Shown here in pieces: positions 15,300-23,491 of a DNA stretch of 64,000 bases. The notes under the pieces were generated by a model. That model made no database searches. It saw only the letters and a program-made list of their open reading frames with translations, and had not been told where the DNA came from. Position numbers and translations under genes: made by a program. The stretch's first letter is position 1. Each line of letters starts with the position of its first letter. The DNA comes from Defluviitaleaceae bacterium (GTDB lineage Bacteria > Bacillota > Clostridia > Lachnospirales > WQUN01): contig WQZS01000001.1 of the NCBI GenBank assembly GCA_009780585.1, forward strand, positions 248,001-312,000. Direction: 5' to 3'.

Positions 15300-17693
15300 T
15301 TATGTAATTCTTCTCCGCAGCCAAACCGCGCCCAACTCGATTAGGTACATCGCGGCGAATATCACGACGATGGTCGTCGTCAGATTCGGGAAGTTGACCT
15401 GCCGTACCGCGCGGCTGATGAGCATCCCCACCCCGCCCGCACCCACGATGCCCAGCGACACCGAATCGGCGATGTTGGATTCCAACCGGATGGCCACCCA
15501 CGCCACAAAAGCGGTGAACACCCCGGGCAGCACACCCTTACATATTATTTGCATCCGCCCCGCCCCCGTCGCCCGCATGGCGTTTATTGCGTCGGTTCCC
15601 TGTTCCTCGATTGTGCCGATGAAGGCCCGCGTCAGGTATCCCACCGTGGGGAAAAGCAACCCCACAACGGCGGCGGTCGGGCCGAAGCCCAAGCTCTTCA
15701 CCACCATTAGGATTAACACGAGGGACGGTATTGCCCGAATCAAGCTAACCATCCCTTTTATGCCGTAACCAAGCGGTTTAAACGGCGTTATGTTTTCCGC
15801 CGCGAGGAACGCCAGCACCAGCGCGACAACACAACCCACCGCCAACGCGCAAACGCCGATAGCCGCCGACACCATAAGCTGGCGCAATATCTCAGGCAAT
15901 GCGGAAGGGTTAAACGCCCAAAAACGCGAAAACACATGCCCCGCGTTTTGCAAGCGCGATATAAATTGCGGGAGGTTCAAATCCAAGCGGTGCGCCGACG
16001 CGAAGAACACAACGATCGCGGTTACCGGCATTAACCATTTGGAAAGTATATTTCCTTTATAGCGACCTTGTTTCGCCAAGCGTTTGCGCAACAGGTTCGT
16101 AACGATTTCCGTCGCCAGTACCATCGCCATAAGGATCAACACCAACGCCATCGCCCGCCGGAATCCGCGTAAATCGAGGTTCGTGTTGATCAAAAACCCC
16201 AATCCGCCCGCGCCCACCATACCCAATACCGCCGATGCCCGCACGTTGATCTCGAACGAAAACAACGTCCAGTTGATCCACGCGGGGATAAACGCGGGTA
16301 CCAACCCATGGAATAAAACCTGCCAATAACCCGCCCCCGTGGAGCGCAACGCCTCCAACCGCGTACCCGCGATTTCATCCATCGATTCCGTATATGAGCG
16401 TGCCAAAAAGCCAAGCGTCGCTAACACCAATGCCATTACGCCCACCATCGGGCCGATGCCGAAGATAAACATCATCACCGTCGCCCATATCAAAAGCGGC
16501 ACGTTACGTAAAAACGATACGACCAAGCGCACCGCCGCCCGTACGGGCAGCAACGGATTCATTTCCTTGGACATTAATATCCCCAGCAAAAAAGCAAGCA
16601 ACGCCGATATGTACGTACCGACCACCGCAAACAACAGCGTATCCAATACCCGCGCCCACACAAGCGAAAAATTGCCGCCCACGTATTCCACGTTGGGCGG
16701 CAGGAAATTGGCGGTAAAAAACCTTGCGAAGTTGGGGAACCCCGCGAATACGTCAAGGACGTTGACGTTGATGTAGCGGAAGGAGAAGAAGACTAATAAA
16801 AAAGCGGCGATATACGGCAAAAATCTTGCAACATTACCCCAAGCTCCGCGGGTTTCTAAAAATGCTTGATCAACGTTTCTATTTTGCTTCACGCACCGCG
16901 CGGGGGCATTTTTATTGCTTTCGGTCGTTTTATGATTGTCGCCATAAATATATCCGATGATTTCATCCGTCAGTTCCTCGGGCGGGCCGTCGAAAACGAC
17001 CCTGCCTTCCTTTAAGCCGACGATACGCGCCGCGTATTCCCGCGCGAACGAAACCTGATGCAAGTTTACGATGCAGGTAAGATTCCGTTCCTTGACCATT
17101 TGGCGGAGGCAATCCATGACCGCTGCGGCGGAAGCGGGATCGAGTGAAGCGATCGGTTCGTCCGCGAGCAATAATTTGGGCCGCTGCATCAATGCGCGGC
17201 AAATACCCACGCGCTGCATTTGCCCGCCGGAAAGCGTTTCCGCCCGTTGTTGCGCTTGTTCGGTGAGGCCGACGGTTTCCAGCAGGGTTAGGGCTTCTTT
17301 TTTGTCCGCGTGATCGTATGCGCCGAAAAGGCTTTTGTACAGCGGTGTTCCGCCCAAGCTGCCGTGCAGTACGTTTGTACAAACGGGCGTACGCGCAATC
17401 AAGTTGTGGTGCTGGAAAACCATGCCAATCTTCGTACGCGCCGCCCTTAGGGCAGGCTTGCACAAGCCCGTGATTAATTCACCATCGAATGTAATATTAC
17501 CTTCCGTCGGCTCCGTTAAGCGGTTGACGCACCGTACCAGCGTGGACTTTCCCGCGCCCGAGGGCCCGATAACCGCCACGAATTCACCCGCATTAACATC
17601 AAGGTCAACGCCATCAAGCGCATATGCTTTATGGTCGTAGGTCTTGCGTAAGCCGCGGACGCTCAACAAAGGGCTATTGTTCGGAAAGATCAA
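15300..17693 (-). CDS. fused PhnC-PhnE-PhnE type ABC transporter (ATPase plus two permeases)
   Basis: A single 797-residue polypeptide. Residues 1-255 are a complete ABC ATPase (Walker A GPSGAGKST, signature LSGGQMQR, Walker B LLLADEP) of the PhnC type. Two PhnE-type permease domains follow, each with about six membrane segments and an EAA loop: LRSTGAGYWQVLFHGLVP and MRATGAGRMQIICKGVLP, each ending in VGAGG. These parts are normally separate proteins. The start is TTG 17693 with GGAGG nine bases upstream, inside the end of the binding-protein gene (20-base overlap). Because a TPP riboswitch controls the operon, the cargo is more likely a thiamine-related phosphate than a phosphonate. Confidence 0.9.
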   Translation of the reverse strand: MIFPNNSPLLSVRGLRKTYDHKAYALDGVDLDVNAGEFVAVIGPSGAGKSTLVRCVNRLTEPTEGNITFDGELITGLCKPALRAARTKIGMVFQHHNLIARTPVCTNVLHGSLGGTPLYKSLFGAYDHADKKEALTLLETVGLTEQAQQRAETLSGGQMQRVGICRALMQRPKLLLADEPIASLDPASAAAVMDCLRQMVKERNLTCIVNLHQVSFAREYAARIVGLKEGRVVFDGPPEELTDEIIGYIYGDNHKTTESNKNAPARCVKQNRNVDQAFLETRGAWGNVARFLPYIAAFLLVFFSFRYINVNVLDVFAGFPNFARFFTANFLPPNVEYVGGNFSLVWARVLDTLLFAVVGTYISALLAFLLGILMSKEMNPLLPVRAAVRLVVSFLRNVPLLIWATVMMFIFGIGPMVGVMALVLATLGFLARSYTESMDEIAGTRLEALRSTGAGYWQVLFHGLVPAFIPAWINWTLFSFEINVRASAVLGMVGAGGLGFLINTNLDLRGFRRAMALVLILMAMVLATEIVTNLLRKRLAKQGRYKGNILSKWLMPVTAIVVFFASAHRLDLNLPQFISRLQNAGHVFSRFWAFNPSALPEILRQLMVSAAIGVCALAVGCVVALVLAFLAAENITPFKPLGYGIKGMVSLIRAIPSLVLILMVVKSLGFGPTAAVVGLLFPTVGYLTRAFIGTIEEQGTDAINAMRATGAGRMQIICKGVLPGVFTAFVAWVAIRLESNIADSVSLGIVGAGGVGMLISRAVRQVNFPNLTTTIVVIFAAMYLIELGAVWLRRRIT

Positions 17694-18567
17694 TCTCCAA
17701 TACCTCCGCCATCATACGAAGATGCTGTATTTGTTCGTCATTGGGTAAAACGAAGCGCGTGTCGGGCGTACCGAAGCGTGTGCCGAAGTATTCCTCGTTA
17801 TCGTACGCCAGCAGGAACCCGCGCACCTTTTCCACCAGGTCACGCGGTAAATGCCCCGCCGCGATATACCCCGGGAACGGGATGATCGACGTTGATCCGA
17901 TGATCCGCACATCTTCCTCGTTAATCACGCCCGAAGCGATCATGTTGCCGAGGTTTAAATTCCCCACCGCCGCCGCGTCGAAATCGCCGTGCGTCACGCC
18001 CATGATGCTGGCTGTTTGGCTGCCCGAATGTGCCACCGTGCCGAAGAACCCCCCGGCCTCCACTTCCATACGCGTCAGGTTAAATACGTTCATCAAATGA
18101 TACAGGGGATAAAAAAAGCCCGAGGTCGAGGAAGGGCTGATAAACGCGAAGCTCCGCCCGCGCAAGTCCTCAAGGGTATGAATATCATCGTGCGAGGTGA
18201 TAAAGACCGTCTTATTGATCGACGCGGGGTTGTCCGTCACGACCAACCGCTCAACGTCCATCACTTCCCGCGCCAATAAGTACACGAAGGGCGAACCCCA
18301 CATGATGTCCAAATTGCCCGCACGCATGGCTTCGATGCCGACAAGGTGCGTAGCGTCCTCGATGATGCGTACCGGCATCCCGACATGCGCTTCCAGCCTT
18401 TCACGGAAGTCCCCAAACACCGCCACCGACTGCGGGTTGCCGTCGTCGATCAGAAGCGCGATGCGCAGTTCGGTCATTTCGTCCGAATCCCCGCCGCGCC
18501 CGCACGCCGTAAACACGACCGCGCATACCGCCAATACCGCGCACAACAACAGAATTACCTTTTTCAT
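17674..18567 (-). CDS. PhnD-like substrate-binding lipoprotein
   Basis: A 297-residue lipoprotein of the phosphate/phosphonate binding-protein family (PF12974). The start at 18567 is chosen because AAGGAG lies seven bases upstream; the in-frame ATG at 18573 is too close to it. Residues 1-22 are a signal peptide ending FTAC (lipobox). Binding-pocket elements of the family are GNLDIMWGSPFVYLLA and ISPSSTSGFFYPL, the latter a phosphate-contact Ser/Thr loop. It should feed the fused transporter encoded just downstream. TPP-riboswitch control suggests a thiamine-related ligand; that is inference. Confidence 0.9.
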   Translation of the reverse strand: MKKVILLLCAVLAVCAVVFTACGRGGDSDEMTELRIALLIDDGNPQSVAVFGDFRERLEAHVGMPVRIIEDATHLVGIEAMRAGNLDIMWGSPFVYLLAREVMDVERLVVTDNPASINKTVFITSHDDIHTLEDLRGRSFAFISPSSTSGFFYPLYHLMNVFNLTRMEVEAGGFFGTVAHSGSQTASIMGVTHGDFDAAAVGNLNLGNMIASGVINEEDVRIIGSTSIIPFPGYIAAGHLPRDLVEKVRGFLLAYDNEEYFGTRFGTPDTRFVLPNDEQIQHLRMMAEVLEIDLSEQ

Positions 18568-18596
18568 TTCCATTCTCCTTTTTGCGGGAGGGCTTC

Positions 18597-18626
18597 GAAA
18601 AATAAATAACCGCCCGTTGGGGCGGC
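18597..18626 (-). terminator. riboswitch-controlled intrinsic terminator
   Basis: On the minus strand CCGCCC and GGGCGG pair around CAAC and run into TTATTTATTTTT. It lies between the TPP aptamer and the binding-protein gene, so the switch probably acts by premature termination when TPP is bound. Confidence 0.85.
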
Positions 18627-18642
18627 ATAATTAAACCTCAGC

Positions 18643-18748
18643 CATTGCTCCCTACGCTAGAATTAACTAACAGGTTCTAAGGGTCAGGTTTTAACCTTCT
18701 CAGCCCGCGCGAACCCCGAAGGACGCATACGCAAGCTCCCCTGCAATT
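18643..18748 (-). promoter_or_regulatory. TPP (thiamine pyrophosphate) riboswitch
   Basis: Read on the minus strand, the conserved THI-box blocks occur in order: GGGGAGC, GGCTGAGA, GACCCTTAGAACCTG, TTAAT and GCGTAGGGA. The closing stem P1 is ATTGC (18743-18747) with GCAAT (18644-18648). Spacing fits the family. The next gene downstream is the PhnD-like binding protein, so the transporter operon is placed in the thiamine regulon. Confidence 0.95.
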
Positions 18749-18828
18749 GTCATGGAATTGTAACACGCGGCGGTTAGCGCGTCAAATGCGGCTTATCTAA
18801 CAATACGGTTCATCTAATCGCGGTTCAC

Positions 18829-20358
18829 CTAACCGATTTTATTTTTTATGATCATATTCACCATTTGCGGGTTCGCCTTCCCTTTCGATGCCTTCATGCA
18901 TTGTCCGACCAAATAGGTGAAAGCGTTCTTTTTGCCGTTTTGATAATCCGTTATCGATTGCGCGTTAGCGGCCAGCACCTCATCCACCATCGCTTCGAGC
19001 AAAGCCTCGTCACTCACTTGCTCGAGGGATAGCCGAGCGATGATTTGATCGGGTGTTTCTTTTTTCGAAGATGCTTTCGAATCTGTTCTCGAAGGTTCTT
19101 CCGAATTTACCTCCGAATTTGTTCCCGTATCAACTTCCGAATCTGCTTCCGAATCTTTTCCCGAAGCCATAAACATCTCCTCCAGCACGCGCTTTCCGGC
19201 ATCGATGTTGATGCGCCCTTTTTCGATCATCCTCAATACATCGCATAAATTTTGTGGTGTGATCGGCGATACTTCAAAGGGCAAACCGAATCTATTATGC
19301 AGAGCCGACACCGCGCCGAAGAGCCAATGGGCTATACCGCGCGGTTCCGCACCCCCGATTGCGGCGCACGCATCCAGGAAGGCCGCCCGCTCCGGTTGGG
19401 CGGTCAGCATTTCCGCTTCGGCGGCGGCTATGCCCATGTTTATATAACGTTCGTATTTCGGTACCGGCAATTCCGGCAGGGCCGATTTGATTTCATTGAT
19501 CCAAGCGTCGTCCAATACGATCGGAGGCAGGTCGGGATCGGGGAACATTCGGTAATCGGCGGCGTCCCCTTTCGAGCGCATGGGTTGGGTTTCGGCTTTT
19601 TGCTCGTCCCAGCGGCGCGTTTCCTGGGTGTAGGTTTCGCCGCGTTCAAGCATTTCCGCTTGACGCTTCGATTCATACGCCGCCGCCTGCGCCGCGCCCG
19701 AAAAGGTGTTTACGTTTTTCATTTCGATACGTGGGTTATGTTTTTCCTGCCCAAGCGGGCGCACGGAAACATTTACATCGCAGCGCATCACGCCTTCCTG
19801 CATACGGCCGCTTGAAATACCCAGCGTGACCAGCAGCGTACGCACCGCTTCCAGGAAATCCCGTACTTCATCGGGGCCGCGCAGATCCGGTTCGGTCACG
19901 ATTTCCAACAGCGGCACGCCGCAACGGTTAAAATCAAGTAATGTCCCTTTAAAGGCATCATCGTGGAGCAGCTTCGCCGTGTCTTCCTCTATGTGGATAC
20001 GGTTGATGCGCACCGCCCGTTTTTCGCCCCGGTGAAAAAACTCGATCCTGCCGATTTGGCAAATGGGGCGTTCCCCTTGGGTGATTTGATATCCCTTGGG
20101 CAAATCGGGGTAGAAATAATGCTTGCGGAAAAAAGTGTTGACCCGATTGACCGTGCAATCGGCCGCCAATCCCAAGCGTATCGCGTATTCCACAACAGAT
20201 TTATTTAATACGGGCGAGGCTTCCGGCCAACCCAAGCAGGTGGGGCAGCATTGGGTATTCACCTCCGCGCCGAAGCGGTAGCCGCACGCGCAGAAAGCCT
20301 TGGTCTTGGTGGAAAGCTCGGCGTGTATCTCCAAGCCGATTACGGTTTCGTACGTCAC
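18829..20358 (-). CDS. gatB: Asp/Glu-tRNA amidotransferase subunit B
   Basis: A 509-residue GatB, which presents mischarged Glu-tRNA(Gln) or Asp-tRNA(Asn) for amidation. The N-terminal signature GLEIHAELSTKTKAFC is followed by the zinc-site cysteines (CACGYRF, CCPTCLG), the EMKNVNTF block and the C-terminal YqeY-like tail ending PQMVNMIIKNKIG. It is about 30 residues longer than usual because of a Ser/Asp/Glu-rich insert (DNA about 19057-19165). GTG start, GGGAGGT six bases upstream, overlapping the stop of the gatA remnant (GTGA). Its partner GatA is not complete at this locus. Confidence 0.95.
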   Translation of the reverse strand: MTYETVIGLEIHAELSTKTKAFCACGYRFGAEVNTQCCPTCLGWPEASPVLNKSVVEYAIRLGLAADCTVNRVNTFFRKHYFYPDLPKGYQITQGERPICQIGRIEFFHRGEKRAVRINRIHIEEDTAKLLHDDAFKGTLLDFNRCGVPLLEIVTEPDLRGPDEVRDFLEAVRTLLVTLGISSGRMQEGVMRCDVNVSVRPLGQEKHNPRIEMKNVNTFSGAAQAAAYESKRQAEMLERGETYTQETRRWDEQKAETQPMRSKGDAADYRMFPDPDLPPIVLDDAWINEIKSALPELPVPKYERYINMGIAAAEAEMLTAQPERAAFLDACAAIGGAEPRGIAHWLFGAVSALHNRFGLPFEVSPITPQNLCDVLRMIEKGRINIDAGKRVLEEMFMASGKDSEADSEVDTGTNSEVNSEEPSRTDSKASSKKETPDQIIARLSLEQVSDEALLEAMVDEVLAANAQSITDYQNGKKNAFTYLVGQCMKASKGKANPQMVNMIIKNKIG

Positions 20359-20711
20359 TCCCGCACCTCCCGCTCAAAGATACGGGCGTATTCATCGGGG
20401 AAATCGTCCTTTATTTTTTGACGGACGATCACCGCTTTTTTGTAATACGTATCGATATTACCTGCCGAAAGCAAAAACGTACCCAGCAGAATGCGTTTCT
20501 TTGTTTCGTCGCCGAATATTTCCGTACGGCTGTTGATATAGAGGCTCTCCAAGTTCGCGGCGTTTTCCGAACGGTGACCGAAGCGTACCCCGTCATACCG
20601 CGCGAAGCCGGACGCTTCCTCCGCCAGCGTTATGACATGTTGGGCTGGGAGCGCGTACTTCTTATTAATTTTGGGGGAATCCCCCAAAATTTCGGTTTCC
20701 GTTTTGTTCAT
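20355..20711 (-). pseudogene. gatA: truncated gatA: internal fragment of amidotransferase subunit A
   Basis: A 118-codon frame with ATG 20711 and GGGAGG upstream. From KYALPAQHV to FEREV it matches the interior of GatA: KYALP, EASGFARYDGVRFGHR, NSRTEIFGDETKKRI, GTFLLSAGN, YYKKAVIVR. In full GatA (about 485 residues) this block lies around residues 290-395. Missing are the whole N-terminal amidase core with the Ser-cisSer-Lys triad and the C-terminal part. The homology begins right after a perfect palindrome (20667-20691). It could be a decayed gene, a retained fragment with a new role, or an assembly collapse. A complete gatA elsewhere would be needed for function. Confidence 0.85.
20667..20691. 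repeat. perfect 11-3-11 palindrome at the gatA junction
   Basis: Arms 20667-20677 and 20681-20691 are perfectly complementary (AATTTTGGGGG type) around AAT. It is inside the gatA remnant, exactly before the point where similarity to GatA starts, so it may mark a deletion hot spot. Confidence 0.85.
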
Positions 20712-20722
20712 GCCCTGCCTCC

Positions 20723-21016
20723 CTAGCCTACGTTCATTTTGGGTACGCTGATGCATCCCGCTTCGATGGCCGCGGCGGGTGCTTTCGCAAGCACTTCTTC
20801 CCGGGGAAGCGACGGGCGCACAATATCTTCGCGGAAGAAGTTCACCTTTAACGTATCTACGGGGTAAGGCTCGTCCGTAATCGGCAATTCCGCCAGCAAA
20901 TCCAATCGCATTTCCTTCATCATCCCGTTAATATCGCGCAAGTATTCTTCCGCGTACGCGGAAATATCCAGCTTGGCGGCAGCGGCGGCTTGTAACAAGT
21001 CCCGCATGGTCATCAT
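20723..21016 (-). CDS. gatC: Asp/Glu-tRNA amidotransferase subunit C
   Basis: A 97-residue GatC, the small subunit that clamps GatA and GatB together. The family pattern is clear: MRDLLQAAAAAKLDIS at the start, VNFFREDIVRPSLPREEVLAKAP in the middle (REDIVRPSLPRE being the hallmark) and ISVPKMN at the end. Length is normal and the gene looks intact. Three closely spaced ATGs (21016, 21013, 21007) are possible starts. It overlaps the end of gltX and runs into the gatA fragment. Confidence 0.92.
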   Translation of the reverse strand: MMTMRDLLQAAAAAKLDISAYAEEYLRDINGMMKEMRLDLLAELPITDEPYPVDTLKVNFFREDIVRPSLPREEVLAKAPAAAIEAGCISVPKMNVG

Positions 21017-22455
21017 TTTAACTTACCTAACGCATGGCTGATACGCGCCAGCGTTTCTCCTTTGCCCAGGATCACGGCGATTTCGATGCCGCCGCCGGGG
21101 GTTTGCGCCTTGCCCGATAACGCCACGCGCAACGGCCATAGGATTTGCCCGTTTTTGCAACCCAATCGCTCGACCAACGCCATCAACGTCTCGTGGATCG
21201 CTTCCTGGCGCCAATCGTCTAAACGTTCCAACACGGGGAAGATTTCCGCCAGCATTTGCCCAGCACTTTCCGCGTTGGTTTTCATCTTCTTATGGGTGTA
21301 TAGTTCCAGGGAGTAATCGGGCAACGCGTCGATAAAGTCCAATTGTTCGGGGATTTCGGTCAGCCGTTCGACGCGGTCCTTCATTAATTTCGCGACCATC
21401 CGCGTATCGATGTCCCGTTTAACGCCTTCCTTTATATAAGGCAACGCCTTATCGTGGAATTCTTCGCCGTCCATCGCGCGCAGGTATTCCCCGTTGAGCC
21501 AGTCCAACTTTTTGATATCAAAAATGGCGGGTGATTTGGAAATGCCTTCAATATCGAACGCCTCAACTAATTCCGCCAGCGAAAACTTTTCTTTTTCCCC
21601 GCCCGGACTCCAACCCAAGAGCGCGATGTAATTGACGATCGCCTCTTTCAGATACCCCTTCGCGATAAAATCGCCGAAATACGCGTCCCCGTCACGTTTG
21701 GACAGCTTTTTATCGGCGGTACGCATGATGGTCGGTACGTGGATATACACGGGCGGTTCCCAACCGAAGCCTTCGTAAAGCAATACATGCTTGGGCGTGG
21801 AGGAAAGGAACTCGTTGCCGCGTATTACGTGCGTGACACCCATCAGCCTGTCGTCCACCACGTTTGCGAAATTGTAAGTGGGGAAGCCGTCCGACTTTAA
21901 TATAATCTGGTCTTCGAGCGTATTTTTTTCGACCTCGATGCGTCCGTACACGCAGTCATTGAAGAATACCTTGCCTTCTTCCGGGACGTTTTGACGGATG
22001 ACACAGGGCGTACCTTCGGATAGCTTACGCGTGATTTCCTCCGAGGAAAGGTTAGCGCAATGCTTGTTATACTTGTGCGAAACGCGGCTGGCATGGTGGA
22101 TAAGCCTTTGTTCGTCCAATTCTTCTTTGCCGCAGAAGCAATAATAAGCATGTCCGCGCTTGACCAACATTTCCGCGTGTTCCCGATAGATTTCCATACG
22201 CTCGCTTTGCACGTACGGCCCGTACGGCCCGCCGACATCGGGGCCCTCGTCGTACGTAAGCCCCACTTCCGCGAGGGTTTCGTATATGATTTCGGCCGTA
22301 CCCTCTACCTGGCGCTCCCGGTCGGTGTCCTCGATGCGCAGGATGAAAACACCATTATTCTTTTTCGCGAAAAGGTAGGCGTACAACGCCGTCCGCAGCC
22401 CGCCGAGGTGCATGTACCCCGTGGGGCTGGGCGCGAATCGTGTCCTGTATTGCAT
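21013..22455 (-). CDS. gltX: glutamyl-tRNA synthetase
   Basis: A 480-residue class I synthetase that charges tRNA with glutamate. ATG 22455 is chosen because AGGAGG lies four bases upstream and MQYRTRFAPSPTGYMHLGG is the normal N-terminus; the frame continues upstream without meaning. The HIGH motif reads HLGG, the KMSKS motif reads KLSKRDG. If the organism lacks glutaminyl-tRNA synthetase, this enzyme must be non-discriminating and depends on GatCAB, which makes the broken gatA next door striking. Confidence 0.95.
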   Translation of the reverse strand: MQYRTRFAPSPTGYMHLGGLRTALYAYLFAKKNNGVFILRIEDTDRERQVEGTAEIIYETLAEVGLTYDEGPDVGGPYGPYVQSERMEIYREHAEMLVKRGHAYYCFCGKEELDEQRLIHHASRVSHKYNKHCANLSSEEITRKLSEGTPCVIRQNVPEEGKVFFNDCVYGRIEVEKNTLEDQIILKSDGFPTYNFANVVDDRLMGVTHVIRGNEFLSSTPKHVLLYEGFGWEPPVYIHVPTIMRTADKKLSKRDGDAYFGDFIAKGYLKEAIVNYIALLGWSPGGEKEKFSLAELVEAFDIEGISKSPAIFDIKKLDWLNGEYLRAMDGEEFHDKALPYIKEGVKRDIDTRMVAKLMKDRVERLTEIPEQLDFIDALPDYSLELYTHKKMKTNAESAGQMLAEIFPVLERLDDWRQEAIHETLMALVERLGCKNGQILWPLRVALSGKAQTPGGGIEIAVILGKGETLARISHALGKLK

Positions 22456-22499
22456 GATGCCTCCTATTAAATGATGACGTTTTAAAGTGATGTTTTTGC

Positions 22500-23420
22500 T
22501 TACGGCAGTACGTTGCCCGCGGCGCGGTACACGGCGTACCATTCCGGTCGGGTCATTTCGACGGAATACGCCCCGCAAATGCCCTTTAACCGCGCAACGT
22601 TGGTCGTGCCAGGTATGGCTTGTATATTCGCCGGGTGCCTCAATATCCACGCGATAACGACCGCTTCCTGCGTGACGTTATATTTCTCCGCCAGCGTATT
22701 GATTTCGGCGTTCAGCTTGGGGTATTTTTCACTCCCGAGGAACACCCCTTCGAAGAAACCGTATTGGAACGGCGACCACGCCTGTATCGTTATATCGCTG
22801 ATACGGCAGAACTCCAGCACTGCGCCGTCCCTATCCACGGCGGGCGGGTTTTCCATGTTCACGTTTAACCCCGAATTAACCATGCCCGTGTTGGTAGGGG
22901 AGAATTGCAATTGGTTGATAATGATCTTCAACTCGTCCGGTAGGTATTTATTCAACAGAAGGATTTGCGCGGGATTGTGGTTGCTCACACCGAAGTGCCG
23001 CACCTTGCCCGCTTTGTGCAGTTGGGTGAACGCTTCCGCTACTTCCTCCGGTTCCATCAGCGTATCGGGGCGGTGCAGGAGGAAGAAATCCGCGTATTCC
23101 ATGCCCAGCCGTTCCAATGCCTTTTCCGCCGACGTAATGATATGCTCCTTCGAAAAATCGAAAAACCCGTTGCGGATGCCGCATTTGGTTTGTACCAGCA
23201 TTTTATCGCGGGGGATACCCATTTCCTTCACGGCCTTGCCGAACACGCGCTCACATTCGCCGCCGCCGTAAATGTCCGCGTGGTCGAAGAAGTGCGCGCC
23301 GTTTTCCATGGCGGTGCCGATCAAATCATGCAAATGCTTCGTTTCCAAGCCGCCGATACGCATACAGCCGAGCGCGATGGCGGGCGCGGGGATCTTCCCG
23401 CCGATTTTTATGGATTTCAT
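22500..23420 (-). CDS. aldo/keto reductase (YdhF-like)
   Basis: A 306-residue NAD(P)H-dependent reductase with a TIM-barrel pattern. The catalytic tetrad is visible: Asp and Tyr in HADIYGG, Lys in QTKCG and His in LLHRPD. GVSNHN and the cofactor-phosphate region IPGTTNVARL are also present. This subgroup acts on sugar aldehydes and other carbonyls; the substrate is unknown. AAAGGAAA precedes the ATG. It is divergent from the GPH transporter gene, sharing a 71-base intergenic region. Confidence 0.9.
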   Translation of the reverse strand: MKSIKIGGKIPAPAIALGCMRIGGLETKHLHDLIGTAMENGAHFFDHADIYGGGECERVFGKAVKEMGIPRDKMLVQTKCGIRNGFFDFSKEHIITSAEKALERLGMEYADFFLLHRPDTLMEPEEVAEAFTQLHKAGKVRHFGVSNHNPAQILLLNKYLPDELKIIINQLQFSPTNTGMVNSGLNVNMENPPAVDRDGAVLEFCRISDITIQAWSPFQYGFFEGVFLGSEKYPKLNAEINTLAEKYNVTQEAVVIAWILRHPANIQAIPGTTNVARLKGICGAYSVEMTRPEWYAVYRAAGNVLP

Positions 23421-23491
23421 TTAATACTATTTCCTTTCTCAAAGGGATTTTATGTATTATACTATATTTACCAAGTTCGGGAGGGTATATT

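Noticed and set aside
18800-18840. Short direct repeat CGGTTCAYCTAAYCG after gatB
   Set aside because: Two copies only, adjacent and imperfect; no function can be suggested.
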